Origin: Zavarzinella formosa DSM 19928
Lineage (GTDB): Bacteria > Planctomycetota > Planctomycetia > Gemmatales > Gemmataceae
Direction of reading: 5' to 3'
Length of the DNA stretch: 60,436 nt
Assembly (NCBI RefSeq): GCF_000255705.1
Contig: NZ_JH636442.1
Span: forward strand, 131,713 to 192,148
A program made the translations under genes and the position numbers. Position 1 is the stretch's first letter. Every line of letters begins with the position of its first letter. This document shows positions 26,262 to 35,063 of this stretch, in pieces. Below the pieces are notes generated by a model, which was given only the letters and a program-made list of their open reading frames with translations, did no database searches and was not told where the DNA came from.

Positions 26262-26894
26262 ATGGACCGTCGCGGTTTTTTCGGATCGGTCGGCACGACG
26301 ATGCTTGGCTCCATGATGCTGGCCGGTTGCCGCAGCGGACCATCGGGCGAAGTGCTTACGGACGACAAAAAGGATCTGGTGGGCAGCACGGCCGCCGGGG
26401 CCGAAATCTACAAGCCGCTGATCGACGAAGCCTTGGGCAAGTTAGTCGCCAAGCAAAGCACAATCACGGGTGTGCAACCCGCCGGAGCCGGGCTTCCGAG
26501 AAAGAGAATCTGTTTTGCGGGTTTGAGGAACAAATCGTCCGAAGAACTGGGAGATTTCAAGGATCAAATTGTCGATATCCTCGACACCAAAATCAACGGT
26601 TCCGGTGTGTTCCAGCAAATCAGCAGTGAGTATGTCAAATCAGGGCTTGTTGCGGCGGGGCTTAGATTCGATCAGTTGTTCCAGCCAGAAAGTCAGCGAA
26701 AATTCTTGGCGGTGATGGAATCGCAGGGCCAGCCGTTTGATTATTTTCTCTTCGCCAGTGTGAACTCCGGAACTACCCCGGGAGCCGGCGGAGTGACGCA
26801 GAAAGATTACCAACTCTCGCTGGAACTTATCAACATCAAGACAGGCGAGATGGAGAAGGAATCGGCCTCCATGCGCAAAGCATACCGCCGCTAA
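26262..26894 (+). CDS. LpoB-like lipoprotein with a twin-arginine-type leader
   Basis: A 210-residue lipoprotein that resembles LpoB, the outer-membrane activator of penicillin-binding protein 1B in E. coli. The LpoB-like core runs from about residue 80 (KRICFAGLRNKSSEELGDF) through FDYFLFASVNSG and KDYQLSLELINIKTGEMEKE, ending with the ASMRKAYRR terminus typical of this group. The leader is notable: MDRRGFFGSVGTTMLGSMML then AGC, which combines two arginines before a hydrophobic stretch with a lipobox. I chose ATG 26262 because GGGAG lies about 8 bases upstream. The next gene encodes a COG3014-like lipoprotein; as I recall, such pairs occur with LpoB in other bacteria. A peptidoglycan synthesis role is inferred from the family. 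Confidence 0.78.
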   Translation: MDRRGFFGSVGTTMLGSMMLAGCRSGPSGEVLTDDKKDLVGSTAAGAEIYKPLIDEALGKLVAKQSTITGVQPAGAGLPRKRICFAGLRNKSSEELGDFKDQIVDILDTKINGSGVFQQISSEYVKSGLVAAGLRFDQLFQPESQRKFLAVMESQGQPFDYFLFASVNSGTTPGAGGVTQKDYQLSLELINIKTGEMEKESASMRKAYRR

Positions 26895-26943
26895 TCGTTT
26901 CGCTTGCCGCTTGACTCGTATGCTCGCCCGGCCGGAGATCACC

Positions 26944-28293
26944 ATGTTGCGATCAATCCCCAAGTTTGTCCTGTCGGCCGCCCTGATTGGCAGCGGTTGC
27001 GCCACGCACACGGACCGGCTGGAGGAGATTCGCAGCGCGTATCATTCGGGGAATCTCGACGAGGCCAAGGCGAAAATCGACAAGGCCATCGACGGCCATA
27101 GTCGGGAAGCCGACGTGCTGAAACTCGACCGGGCGACCGTTCTCCTGACCGAAGGGCAGCCGAAGGAGGCCGAGGCTCTGTTCCGGGAGGTTCGTGACCG
27201 GTTCGAGGCGTTGGAAGGCAAAGACCTCGCCGAAGGGGCGTTGGCCATGCTGACCGACGACCAGCAATTGGCCTACGCCGGGGAAGACTACGAGAAAGTG
27301 CTGATTCGCCTGATGCTCTCCCTGAGCAACCTGATGCAAGACGGCTCCGACGCCGGGGCATATGCGTTGCAGGTGAATCAGAAACAGCAGCAAATCATCG
27401 AGACTTCCAAGGCCAAGGACGGCAACGGCAAGAATCTCAAGGAGAGCTACAAATACGTCCCGGCCGGGGCTTATCTGCATGCCGTTCTGCGGGAAGAAAC
27501 CCACACAAACTACGACGACGCCCAGCGGGCCTTTGAACAAGTCGCCCAATGGCAGCCCGACTTTGCCCCGGTGAAGCAGGACTTGGAACGAGTCAAAACG
27601 GGCCATCATTCGCAAGCCGGCAACGGCGTCGTCTATGTGTTCACGTTCGTCGGTCGCGGTCCCCGCAAAGTGGAGAAGATGGAAATCGTCACCACGGCTG
27701 CGCTGTTGATCGCCGACCGGATCATCAGCGCCTTGGGCAAACAATCCCTCCCGCCGACCATCGCCCCGATCAAAGTGCCGGTGGTGCCTCGGCCCATCAA
27801 CAGTATCGAAAGATTAGCCATCTATGCCGATGGCAAGCCTGCCGGCCATACCAGCACGATCACCGATATCGGATTGATGGCCAGCGAGCAATCAGCGGCC
27901 ACGCTGCCCGACACCCTGGCTCGCGCTGTCGTGCGTCGTGTGGTCAAAAAAGGCGTGATTTACGGCGTCAAGGAAGCCATTCACACCGACCAGAATCAGA
28001 TTTCCAGCCTCGCCCTCAATGCCGCCGGTGTGCTGTGGGAAGCCACCGAATCGGCCGACACTCGTTGTTGGGGGCTTCTGCCGGACAAGATTCAAGTGCT
28101 GCGAATCGAACTCCCCGCCGGGGAGCATCAACTGGCCCTGCAACCGCTTCACGTGAACGGCTCCGGGACGCCGATGGCTCCGGCCGAATTAGTGAAAGTG
28201 AGCGTTGAAAACGGCCGCAACACTTATGTGCTGGCCAATTTCCCGGAAAACCGACTCACGGGCAAGATCGTGACGAACCGGCCGGGGAAGTGA
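26944..28293 (+). CDS. COG3014-like TPR-containing lipoprotein
   Basis: A 449-residue envelope lipoprotein: signal peptide MLRSIPKFVLSAALIGSG followed by Cys. The N-terminal half is helical with TPR-like repeats (YHSGNLDEAKAKIDKAIDG, GQPKEAEALFREVRDRFEAL, DYEKVLIRLMLSLSNLM and NYDDAQRAFEQVAQWQPDF). The second half is beta-rich (GNGVVYVFTFVGRGPRKVEK onward) and ends near YVLANFPENRLTGKIV. The arrangement matches COG3014 proteins as I remember them. I chose ATG 26944, which has GGAGATC just upstream. It starts 49 bases after the LpoB-like gene on the same strand, so the two likely form an operon and may work together at the cell wall. An inverted repeat immediately after the stop codon probably serves as terminator. 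Confidence 0.78.
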   Translation: MLRSIPKFVLSAALIGSGCATHTDRLEEIRSAYHSGNLDEAKAKIDKAIDGHSREADVLKLDRATVLLTEGQPKEAEALFREVRDRFEALEGKDLAEGALAMLTDDQQLAYAGEDYEKVLIRLMLSLSNLMQDGSDAGAYALQVNQKQQQIIETSKAKDGNGKNLKESYKYVPAGAYLHAVLREETHTNYDDAQRAFEQVAQWQPDFAPVKQDLERVKTGHHSQAGNGVVYVFTFVGRGPRKVEKMEIVTTAALLIADRIISALGKQSLPPTIAPIKVPVVPRPINSIERLAIYADGKPAGHTSTITDIGLMASEQSAATLPDTLARAVVRRVVKKGVIYGVKEAIHTDQNQISSLALNAAGVLWEATESADTRCWGLLPDKIQVLRIELPAGEHQLALQPLHVNGSGTPMAPAELVKVSVENGRNTYVLANFPENRLTGKIVTNRPGK

Positions 28294-28294
28294 C

Positions 28295-28424
28295 CGTGAA
28301 GCCGCGACGCGGAGTCTTCGGAGCGGAGCGAGGACTTGTCGGGTCGGACGATTGCCCAAACAGTCGGCGATTTCACTCGGAGAGTTCGCGCTCCGCTCCG
28401 AAGACTCCGCGTCGCGGCTTCACG
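28295..28424. repeat. Perfect 36-bp inverted repeat between convergent genes (family A)
   Basis: The arms are 28295-28330 and 28389-28424, with a 58-base loop. The arms match perfectly and include CGTGAAGCCGCGACGCGGAG in the left arm. The element fills the whole gap between the stop codon of the COG3014-like gene (plus strand) and the stop codon of the DUF1501 gene (minus strand), so it could terminate transcription from both sides. Related arms occur at 35402-35539 and, decayed, near 44645-44680, which makes it a dispersed family rather than a single terminator. There is no run of T after the stem. Confidence 0.9.
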
Positions 28425-28426
28425 TC

Positions 28427-29869
28427 TTATGCGATGATATCCTTCACCACTTTGCCATACACATCCGTCAGGCGTTCGTTGCGGCCCTGATGGAAGTACG
28501 TCAGTTGCTCGTGATCCAGTCCCATCAGGTGCAGGATGGTCGCGTGCAGGTCGTGCAGGTGCACTTTCTTTTCAACCGCCTCGAAGCCGAACTCATCCGT
28601 TGCCCCGTAAGCCATGCCCCCTTTGACGCCGCCGCCGGCCATCCACATCGAGAACCCGTAGGGGTTATGATTGCGGCCCGGTTCGCCCTTGCCCTCGCTG
28701 AAGGGCATTCGGCCGAATTCGCCGCCCCAGATGACGAGGGTTTCGTCCAATAGGCCGCGACGTTCCAAGTCGCTGAGCAAAGCGGCGATGGGCTGATCCA
28801 CTTCCTTGCCGTGCTGCCCGTGGTTTTTCTCGATGCTCTGGTGGGCATCCCACGTGTCTTCGAGGTGGCCGCCGCCGGAATAGAGTTGGACGAAGCGGAC
28901 GCCGCGTTCGACGAGGCGACGGGCGATCAGGCAATTGCGGCCAAACTCGTCCGTGGGTTGCTGGCCCACGCCGTATGCTTCCAGCGTTTGCTTGGTTTCC
29001 TTCGCCAGATCGACGGCCTCGGGCGTCGCCGACTGCATCCGGTACGCCAGTTCATAGCTGTTCATCCGGGCTAGCAGGTCGCGGCCGCCGGGGCGGGCGT
29101 CGAGATGTTCCTGATTCAGCTTGGCCATTAGATCGAGTTGTTCCCGCTGGGCGGCCCCGGAGAGATGGGCCGGGCCGCGAAGATCGAGGATTGGGTCGCC
29201 GGTCGGCCGGAACAGCATGCCGGAGTAGGCCGCCGACATGAAGCCGCTGCCCCAGTTCGGCTGGCCGCTGATCGGGCCGCCCCGTTTGTCCATCAGCACG
29301 ACATAACCGGGCAAATCTTGGTTGGCTGTGCCGAGACCGTAGACTGCCCAACTGCCGAGGGACGGCCGGCCGATGAAGGTCTTCCCGGTGTTCATCGCCA
29401 CCAAGGCCGAACCGTGGGCGTGGCTGTCCGTGTGGCAGGAGCGGATCACCGCCAGTTTGTCCGCATGTTCGCGAACCTTGGGGAAGAAATCCGAGACGGG
29501 CAGGCCGCTTTTGCCCCCCGGTTTGAACGGCCGGAAGGACGGCGTGAGAAACCCCATCTTGCGACCGCCGGAGTTGATGAATTTCTTCCCCTCCGGCAGC
29601 GGTTGTCCGGCGAATTTTTCGAGTGTCGGCTTGGGGTCAAAGGTGTCCACCTGCGAAGGACCGCCGTTCATCATCAGGAAGATGCACGCCTTCGCCTTCA
29701 CGGGAAAATGCGGCTTCTTCGGCGCCAACGGCCCGGCCGGGGCGGCTTCTTTGCCGAAGGTGAACCCCTCGGAGGCCAGCAAACTGGTGAGGGCCAGGCC
29801 GGCGAAACCGCCCCCCATTTCCCACACAAACTCACGGCGGGTTTGCCCGCATGGAAAGAACGATTTCAT
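28427..29869 (-). CDS. DUF1501 domain protein with twin-arginine leader
   Basis: A 480-residue member of the DUF1501 family, which has an alkaline-phosphatase/sulfatase-like fold and is abundant in planctomycetes. The leader contains TRREFVWEMGGGFAGLAL, a twin-arginine export signal. Conserved segments are AKACIFLMMNGGPSQVDTFD, the SCHTDSHAHGSA region, LPGYVVLMD, and the C-terminal TLVIWGGEFGRMPFSEGKG followed by GRNHNPYGFSMWMAGGGVKG. These contain His and Asp/Glu residues that could bind metal. Its start overlaps the stop of the amidohydrolase gene (ATGA at 29866-29869). In planctomycetes DUF1501 genes usually stand with DUF1549/DUF1553 genes, and one lies three genes upstream here. The biochemical role is unknown. 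Confidence 0.9.
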   Translation of the reverse strand: MKSFFPCGQTRREFVWEMGGGFAGLALTSLLASEGFTFGKEAAPAGPLAPKKPHFPVKAKACIFLMMNGGPSQVDTFDPKPTLEKFAGQPLPEGKKFINSGGRKMGFLTPSFRPFKPGGKSGLPVSDFFPKVREHADKLAVIRSCHTDSHAHGSALVAMNTGKTFIGRPSLGSWAVYGLGTANQDLPGYVVLMDKRGGPISGQPNWGSGFMSAAYSGMLFRPTGDPILDLRGPAHLSGAAQREQLDLMAKLNQEHLDARPGGRDLLARMNSYELAYRMQSATPEAVDLAKETKQTLEAYGVGQQPTDEFGRNCLIARRLVERGVRFVQLYSGGGHLEDTWDAHQSIEKNHGQHGKEVDQPIAALLSDLERRGLLDETLVIWGGEFGRMPFSEGKGEPGRNHNPYGFSMWMAGGGVKGGMAYGATDEFGFEAVEKKVHLHDLHATILHLMGLDHEQLTYFHQGRNERLTDVYGKVVKDIIA

Positions 29870-31140
29870 CGAATGTTCCCCGTCAGTTGTCCGGCCTTCA
29901 CCACGCCGCCCTGCATCACCGCCACAAACCGCGAGCGGTCTTCCAAAACTGAAATATCCCCGACCACATCGCCATCAACCACAAGAATGTCGGCCAGTTT
30001 GCCGGCTTCCAAAGTGCCAATCTCGCCGCCGCGCCCCATGATCTCGGCCCCGGTCTTCGTGGCACAACGGATGACTTCCAACGGGGTGAAACCCACATGG
30101 CGCACAAAGAACGTGAGTTCACGGGCGTAGTCCCCGTGCGGGTTCCATCCGAAACCGTAATCACCCCCCATGCCCAACCGGCCGCCGGCCCGGAGGATCA
30201 TCCGGGCGCTCTCGGCTCCGGCTTCGAGAGTTTCCTGATGACCGTCAATCACTCGTTGCGACAGGCCAAACTCCGGGCCGCGCTGGACGCTGGCGAGTTC
30301 AAAGTACAACGCCGGAACCACCGGGACGTTTCGGGCCAATAACAGGTCGAGGGCTTCCTGATCCATGAAGGTGCCGTGTTCGATGGCGTCGTACCCGGCC
30401 CGCAGGGCGTTCTTGATGCCCGCGTTGGCCCGGCAATGGCCGGTGACTTTCAGCCCGTGGTTATGGGCTGTCGCCACCACCGCGTGCATTTCTTCAAAGG
30501 TCATGCAAAGCGTGTGATGGTCGTTCGCATCCGGGGCAGCAGCATCTCCGGTCGGGTAGGTCTTCACCCATTCGACGCCGTCCTTCACCAGTTTCCGCAC
30601 GGCCGACCGGGCTTCGTCCGGGCCGTTGACCAGCAGCACCAAGCCATCCATGCCGATCTTGCGGAAGTCCGGGTTCCAATCCATCAACCCGCCGACGCCG
30701 CAAATCTCCCGGCCGCTGGCGGCCAGTCGCGGGCCGGTCGTCACCTCGTTCTCGATGGCTTTTTTCAGCCAAACATCAATGTTGAACAAACTGCCGCCAC
30801 TGCGGGCGGCCGTGTATCCGCATTCGAGGGCCAACCGGGCGTTGCTGGCCGCCAGCAACGTGACGTATTCCACCGGATATTTGATGTCGAGATCTTCGAG
30901 GGCCGCGACGTTGAAGTATGTCGGGTGAAAGTGGGCCTCCACCAAGCCTGGCATGATCGTGCCCCCCTTGGCGTCGATCCGGCTCGCCTCCGGGGGAACC
31001 GGCGGACAGCCTTTCGCCGGGCCGGCGTAAGCGATCTTGCCGTCTTTCACCAACACCGCCCCGTCGCGGATCGGTGGCGAACCCGTGCCGTCCGCCAGTT
31101 GGCCGTGATGAATGAGCGTTGTTCCGGTGGCGAGTTTCAT
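29866..31140 (-). CDS. Amidohydrolase family protein (imidazolonepropionase-like)
   Basis: Metal-dependent hydrolase of 424 residues from the amidohydrolase superfamily. The first metal site is the HxH of MPGLVEAHFHPTYF; further ligands are the His in HNHGLKVTGHCRA and in AIEHGTFMDQEAL, and the late Asp is in LGMGGDYGFGWNPHG. No signal peptide is visible, so it is probably cytoplasmic. I chose ATG 31140, which overlaps the stop of the alpha/beta hydrolase gene (ATGA at 31137-31140); the open frame begins 75 bases upstream with unrelated sequence. Its own stop overlaps the start of the DUF1501 gene. Close relatives act on cyclic amides or dipeptides, but the substrate here cannot be read from the sequence. 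Confidence 0.87.
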   Translation of the reverse strand: MKLATGTTLIHHGQLADGTGSPPIRDGAVLVKDGKIAYAGPAKGCPPVPPEASRIDAKGGTIMPGLVEAHFHPTYFNVAALEDLDIKYPVEYVTLLAASNARLALECGYTAARSGGSLFNIDVWLKKAIENEVTTGPRLAASGREICGVGGLMDWNPDFRKIGMDGLVLLVNGPDEARSAVRKLVKDGVEWVKTYPTGDAAAPDANDHHTLCMTFEEMHAVVATAHNHGLKVTGHCRANAGIKNALRAGYDAIEHGTFMDQEALDLLLARNVPVVPALYFELASVQRGPEFGLSQRVIDGHQETLEAGAESARMILRAGGRLGMGGDYGFGWNPHGDYARELTFFVRHVGFTPLEVIRCATKTGAEIMGRGGEIGTLEAGKLADILVVDGDVVGDISVLEDRSRFVAVMQGGVVKAGQLTGNIR

Positions 31141-31961
31141 GACAGCGACTCCAAAAACGGCAGAACCACCTTGGCGACCGCCTCCGGGTGTTCGCCATGC
31201 AGCAGATGCCCGCAACCGGGAAAATTCACGAGATATCCTTCCTTGAAGGAACTCGCCAACGAAGAGGATGCCTCGGCCGACATCATGCCCCCGGCCGCGG
31301 GATCAGCCGCGAGCAACAAAGCGGGACAACGCACATCGGCAGCCGTCGCAACGGGGTCGTAGCCGTGCAACCATGTCCCGGCGATTGGCGTTGTCATCGT
31401 CTCCGGGTCAAGGTCGGCCAGACAGGACGCGAGGAAACGCAGGGCCGCCGGGTTGCGCAGCTCCCCGAGGCGTTTGCCGTTGGGCATGATCGTCTCGGAC
31501 AGCGCCCGAACACTGTGGACGATGTCCCGGTTGCCCGCCAATTGTTGCATCACCCGCCAAGTGACGGCGTAACCCGTCTCGGAGATGCCAACGAGCATCT
31601 GGGCCGATGGCGGGTCTTCCAAAACAATTCCGCGAACCAACTCCGGACATTCGGCGGCCACGCCCATCGCCACCAACGCCCCGAGTGAATGCCCATAAAG
31701 AACCGTCGGCCCGTTGTTGAACGTCTTCAACAATCGCACCGCATCAGCCACGTAATCGGGCACATGATACGCCCCCGGTGTGCGGGCCGATTGGCCGTGC
31801 CCTCGGTGGTCGATGGCCGTCACGCTCCAGCGCGGTGTCAGCCACGGCAGCAAGGTGGAAAAGTCCCGCCAGCATCGGCCGAGGCCGTGCCAAAGGATCA
31901 GCGGCGGCCCATCCGAGGGGAAGCGGGCGATGTTCGAATTCGCAAACAGTTCTTCACGCAT
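31137..31961 (-). CDS. Alpha/beta fold hydrolase
   Basis: A 274-residue cytoplasmic alpha/beta hydrolase. Visible features are the oxyanion HG motif in LILWHGLGRCWRDF, the nucleophile elbow LYGHSLGALVAMGVA, a cap region rich in helices (about residues 125-200), and a late His in FPGCGHLLHGEHPEAV that would complete the triad. The probable acid is the Asp of LLLAADPAAGG. These match the broad group of haloperoxidase-, esterase- and epoxide-hydrolase-like enzymes, and the exact reaction cannot be chosen. It starts 7 bases after the DUF1549/DUF1553 gene ends and overlaps the amidohydrolase gene by an ATGA, so four genes from 34152 to 28427 are tightly coupled. Confidence 0.87.
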   Translation of the reverse strand: MREELFANSNIARFPSDGPPLILWHGLGRCWRDFSTLLPWLTPRWSVTAIDHRGHGQSARTPGAYHVPDYVADAVRLLKTFNNGPTVLYGHSLGALVAMGVAAECPELVRGIVLEDPPSAQMLVGISETGYAVTWRVMQQLAGNRDIVHSVRALSETIMPNGKRLGELRNPAALRFLASCLADLDPETMTTPIAGTWLHGYDPVATAADVRCPALLLAADPAAGGMMSAEASSSLASSFKEGYLVNFPGCGHLLHGEHPEAVAKVVLPFLESLS

Positions 31962-31968
31962 GGGGGAA

Positions 31969-34152
31969 TCAATCGACGTACAGAAACTCGTTCAGGTTCA
32001 GCAACACATGACACAGGGAGGCCAGCGTTTCGGTGGCTGCCTCCGGCCGGCCGGCGAAGGTCTTTGATTGTTTCTCCAAATGGGCCATCGCCGCTTGAAT
32101 TTCCGTGGGGCGGGGCGTGCGGCCCAACACCAGTTGCCATGCCTGCCGAATCTGTGCGTCTTGGCCGGAGGTTTCCTTGAGAATTCGTTTCGCCAGAATC
32201 CCGCTTTGTTCATGCACGAAGGGGTTGTTCATCAACGCCAGCGCTTGCGGGGCAACCGTCGTGACATCTCGCTGGCAGGAGGGGAGCGTCGTGTCGGGGA
32301 AGTCGAACGTCGTCAGCAGCGGAGGAAGTAGGCCCCGCTTGGAAAAAATGTACACGCTACGCCGGGTTTGCTCGGTCGGCGGCGATGGCTTCCACGCGGC
32401 CGACTTGGTGGACAACCCTTCAAGGGCATCGGGCGGGATGACCGGGGAGAAACTCAGGCCGCCGCGTGGTTCGAGTTTGATTTGCCCGCTCGCGGCCAAC
32501 AGCCGATCACGCAACGTCTCCGCATCAAGCCGTTGCCGTTCGGCCCGCCACCAGAGGCGGTTCCCGGCGTCGGTTTTGGCGTATTCCTCTTGTTGCGGAT
32601 GGATCGAGCTTTGCCGATAGGTTTCCGAAAGGAGGATCAGCCGATGGAGCGGTTTGGTCTTCCAACCGTTGGCCATCAACTCGGAGGCCAGCCAGTCAAG
32701 CAATTCCGGGTGGGTCGGCTTTTCGCCGGTTAGGCCGAAGTTGTCCGGCGTGCGAACGAGGCCGAGGCCGAAGTGGTGTTGCCAGACGCGGTTGACCCAT
32801 ACGCGGGCGGTCAGCGGGTTTTGCCGGTCGGTCATCCAGTTGGCCAGTTGCAACCGGCGATGCGTCGTCTTCGCGCTCTCCGGCGGCGGGGCGAACGGCT
32901 TGTCCAGCACGGCAATCGTGGACAGGTGCCCCGGTTCCACGACCGCCCCCGGCCGGTTCGGATCGCCTTTTTTCAAGAGCTTGATGGGCGGAACCGTCCG
33001 GCCGCGATCCGTCCAACCGTGGACATCGAAGCCGAGAACTTTGGTGCCTGGGCCGCCGAGATGGTCCCGTGATCCCGGCTCAATGTAACCGCTCCAGAAA
33101 ACGGAGGCCATCCGGTAATAATCGGTCTGCTTGATTGGGTCGAACTTGTGGTCGTGACAGCGGGCGCATTTCACCGTCAGGGCGATGAAGGCGGTGCCGG
33201 TGGCATGAACCATGTCTTCGAGCCGGTCATACTTGTACTCGTTCGCGTCGTTCGGCTCATCGTTCCAGGTGCCGAGCCGCAGAAAGCCGGTGGCAATCAC
33301 GCTTTGTTCCGTGCGGTCTGGTATTTCATCCCCGGCCAGTTGTTCCCGGATGAAGCGATCCACCGGCATGTCCGCGTTGAAGGCATTGATGACCCAATCT
33401 CGGTACTTCCAAATATTCGGCTTCACCTGATCGCGTTCGTAACCGCACGTCTCCGCATAACGCACAATATCGAGCCAGTGCCGGCCCCAGCGTTCCCCGT
33501 ATTGCGGCGAATCCAACAATTTGTCCACCAACTTCGCCTCGGCCTCTTTGGACGGGTCGTTGGCGAAGGCTTCCACTTGCTCGAAACTCGGCGGCAATCC
33601 CAACAAGTCGAAATAAACCCGCCGGATAAACACGCGCCGGTCGGTCGGCGGGGCGGGGGACCATCCCTTCGTCTTCAAACCCGCCCGGATAAACGCATCA
33701 ACGGGATTGACTCCGTTTTCCTTGGGGACCGGCGGCCGGGTGATCGGCTGGAAGGCCCAATGCTTCAACCGGGGATCGTTGGCGGCGGGGGTCGGAATCT
33801 CCGCGTCACCCGTCCACGGCAAGCCATCGGCCACCCATTTTTCGAGCGTGGCAATTTCGGTGGCGGGCAGTTTCTTCTCGGGCATTTTCAGATCGCCCGC
33901 GTGATTCACCGCCTTGATGAGCCGACTTTCGGCCGGTTTGCCGGGAACAACCACCGGGCCGCCCTCGCCCCCCTTTGAGATCGCCGCCCGCGAATCGAGC
34001 CGCAACCCGGCCTTGGCTTCCCGCGAACCATGACAGCCAAGGCACCGCTCCGCGAGGATTGACCGGATGGCTGATTTCTCCTCGGCCATCGCCGGAGACG
34101 CCAATAGAAACGTGAAGAGAACGACGAGAAATGACAATCGGCGGGACATCAT
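31969..34152 (-). CDS. PSCyt1/DUF1549/DUF1553 planctomycete cytochrome protein
   Basis: A 727-residue exported protein. It has a signal peptide (SFLVVLFTFLLASPAMA), then an N-terminal cytochrome-like domain with the heme motif CLGCHGS near residue 37 and a MPEKKLPATEIATLEKWVADG segment, a DUF1549 domain (AFIRAGLKTKGWSPAPPTDR to about residue 360), and a DUF1553 domain (LANWMTDRQNPLTARVWVNR to the end). This is the standard PSCyt1-PSCyt2-PSD1 layout. It heads the operon that also encodes the hydrolase, the amidohydrolase and the DUF1501 protein. Such proteins are thought to sit in the envelope and may take part in electron transfer linked to polymer degradation, but the function is unproven. 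Confidence 0.92.
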   Translation of the reverse strand: MMSRRLSFLVVLFTFLLASPAMAEEKSAIRSILAERCLGCHGSREAKAGLRLDSRAAISKGGEGGPVVVPGKPAESRLIKAVNHAGDLKMPEKKLPATEIATLEKWVADGLPWTGDAEIPTPAANDPRLKHWAFQPITRPPVPKENGVNPVDAFIRAGLKTKGWSPAPPTDRRVFIRRVYFDLLGLPPSFEQVEAFANDPSKEAEAKLVDKLLDSPQYGERWGRHWLDIVRYAETCGYERDQVKPNIWKYRDWVINAFNADMPVDRFIREQLAGDEIPDRTEQSVIATGFLRLGTWNDEPNDANEYKYDRLEDMVHATGTAFIALTVKCARCHDHKFDPIKQTDYYRMASVFWSGYIEPGSRDHLGGPGTKVLGFDVHGWTDRGRTVPPIKLLKKGDPNRPGAVVEPGHLSTIAVLDKPFAPPPESAKTTHRRLQLANWMTDRQNPLTARVWVNRVWQHHFGLGLVRTPDNFGLTGEKPTHPELLDWLASELMANGWKTKPLHRLILLSETYRQSSIHPQQEEYAKTDAGNRLWWRAERQRLDAETLRDRLLAASGQIKLEPRGGLSFSPVIPPDALEGLSTKSAAWKPSPPTEQTRRSVYIFSKRGLLPPLLTTFDFPDTTLPSCQRDVTTVAPQALALMNNPFVHEQSGILAKRILKETSGQDAQIRQAWQLVLGRTPRPTEIQAAMAHLEKQSKTFAGRPEAATETLASLCHVLLNLNEFLYVD

Positions 34153-34239
34153 TGGCTTCGCGGGAGAGAATGCGTGGCCTCATTAGAACAGATGACCAGT
34201 GCCATGTACACGGCCCACGTGGCATTTTTCCAGCCAAGG

Positions 34240-34426
34240 CAACCTCACCCCCCGGCCCCCTCTCCGAAACGGAGAGGGGGAGCAAGCGGGCTAAAGACCT
34301 CAAAATGTAGGTCAGGCTTTCTAGCCTGACGAGTCTGTCAGGCTAGAAAGCCTGACCTACGGGAAGAAGACTTCCACTCGTTTGTTCCCCCTCTCCGTTT
34401 CGGAGAGGGGGCCGGGGGTGAGGTTG
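34240..34426. repeat. Long imperfect inverted repeat with a second palindrome inside its loop (family B)
   Basis: The outer arms are 34240-34283 and 34384-34426. They match except for one missing base and a few ends. The arm includes CAACCTCACCCCCCGGCCCC. The same arm sequence forms the 50-bp palindrome at 40655-40813. The 100-base loop contains an independent perfect palindrome (34307-34360), as if a second element had inserted. The element occupies most of the 324-base gap between the divergent PSCyt1 gene and the DUF1080 gene; I see no gene in that gap. Confidence 0.88.
34307..34360. repeat. Perfect 24-bp palindrome nested inside the family B element
   Basis: The arms are 34307-34330 and 34337-34360, separated by the 6-base loop GAGTCT. 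Each arm is GTAGGTCAGGCTTTCTAGCC followed by TGAC, or its reverse complement. The stem is perfect and the loop is short, unlike the other inverted repeats in the window, which have loops of 36 bases or more. It lies wholly within the loop of the outer repeat. Confidence 0.92.
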
Positions 34427-34476
34427 TCTTTCTCTTCGTAAGATGACCGGCAACAACCTCTCCATAGGAGTGTTTC

Positions 34477-35031
34477 ATGCTGCGTTTGTTCTGCCTTCTT
34501 GTCCTGGCCCTGCCGATGGCCCTCGTCGCCGACGAGCCGAAAACCAAGGGCAAGACCATTGAATTGTTCAACGGCAAAGACCTCACCGGCTGGGGCTATC
34601 CGAAGGGCGCCCAGTTCGACGGCAAAACCGAAGCCGATGATAAACGCTACACTGCCAAGGACGGCATGATCGTCGTCAATGCGGGCAAAGGCATCAAGCA
34701 ACTCTGGACGACCGCCAGTTTTCCCGGTGACTTTGAATTGACCCTCGAATTCCGGGCCGCCAAGAACGCGGACAGCGGCTTGTTCATCCGGGGGCCGCAA
34801 CTTCAGGTGCGCGACTACCTCGTCGCCGGGCCGTACAAGATGTTGAAGAAATACAAGCCGCAAGACTGGAACGAGATCGTCGTGGTTGTCAAAGATAATG
34901 TCGCCCATTGCACTTGCAATGGCGAAGTGCTGGAAGCCGCGTTGAAAGTCCCGGCCACCGGCGGCATCGGCCTCGAAGCCGACCGCGACCAGATGGAATA
35001 CCGGAACATCAAGCTGACCCCGCTCAAGTAA
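34477..35031 (+). CDS. DUF1080 (3-keto-disaccharide hydrolase-like) exported protein
   Basis: A 184-residue secreted protein. A signal peptide covers residues 1-18 (MLRLFCLLVLALPMALVA). The remainder is a single DUF1080 domain, a concanavalin-like beta-sandwich: it opens with IELFNGKDLTGWGYP, continues with FELTLEFRAAKNADSGLFIRG, then QDWNEIVVVVKDNVAHCTCN, and closes with GGIGLEADRDQMEYRNIKL. These are the usual family landmarks. Members named in databases as 3-keto-disaccharide hydrolases cleave oxidised disaccharides, but most planctomycete members are uncharacterised. The gene follows the family B repeat and is 32 bases upstream of the ferredoxin gene, so both may be one transcript. Confidence 0.9.
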   Translation: MLRLFCLLVLALPMALVADEPKTKGKTIELFNGKDLTGWGYPKGAQFDGKTEADDKRYTAKDGMIVVNAGKGIKQLWTTASFPGDFELTLEFRAAKNADSGLFIRGPQLQVRDYLVAGPYKMLKKYKPQDWNEIVVVVKDNVAHCTCNGEVLEAALKVPATGGIGLEADRDQMEYRNIKLTPLK

Positions 35032-35063
35032 TTCTTTCTCCGATTCTCACCAAGGAGGGCATC

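Noticed and set aside
28294-28426. Small frame at 28290-28490 beginning within the family A repeat
   Set aside because: It consists of repeat arms and the reverse of a DUF1501 gene, so it is not a gene.
34240-34426. CRISPR array or short tandem repeats at the family B element
   Set aside because: The repeats are inverted, not direct and evenly spaced, and there are no cas genes.
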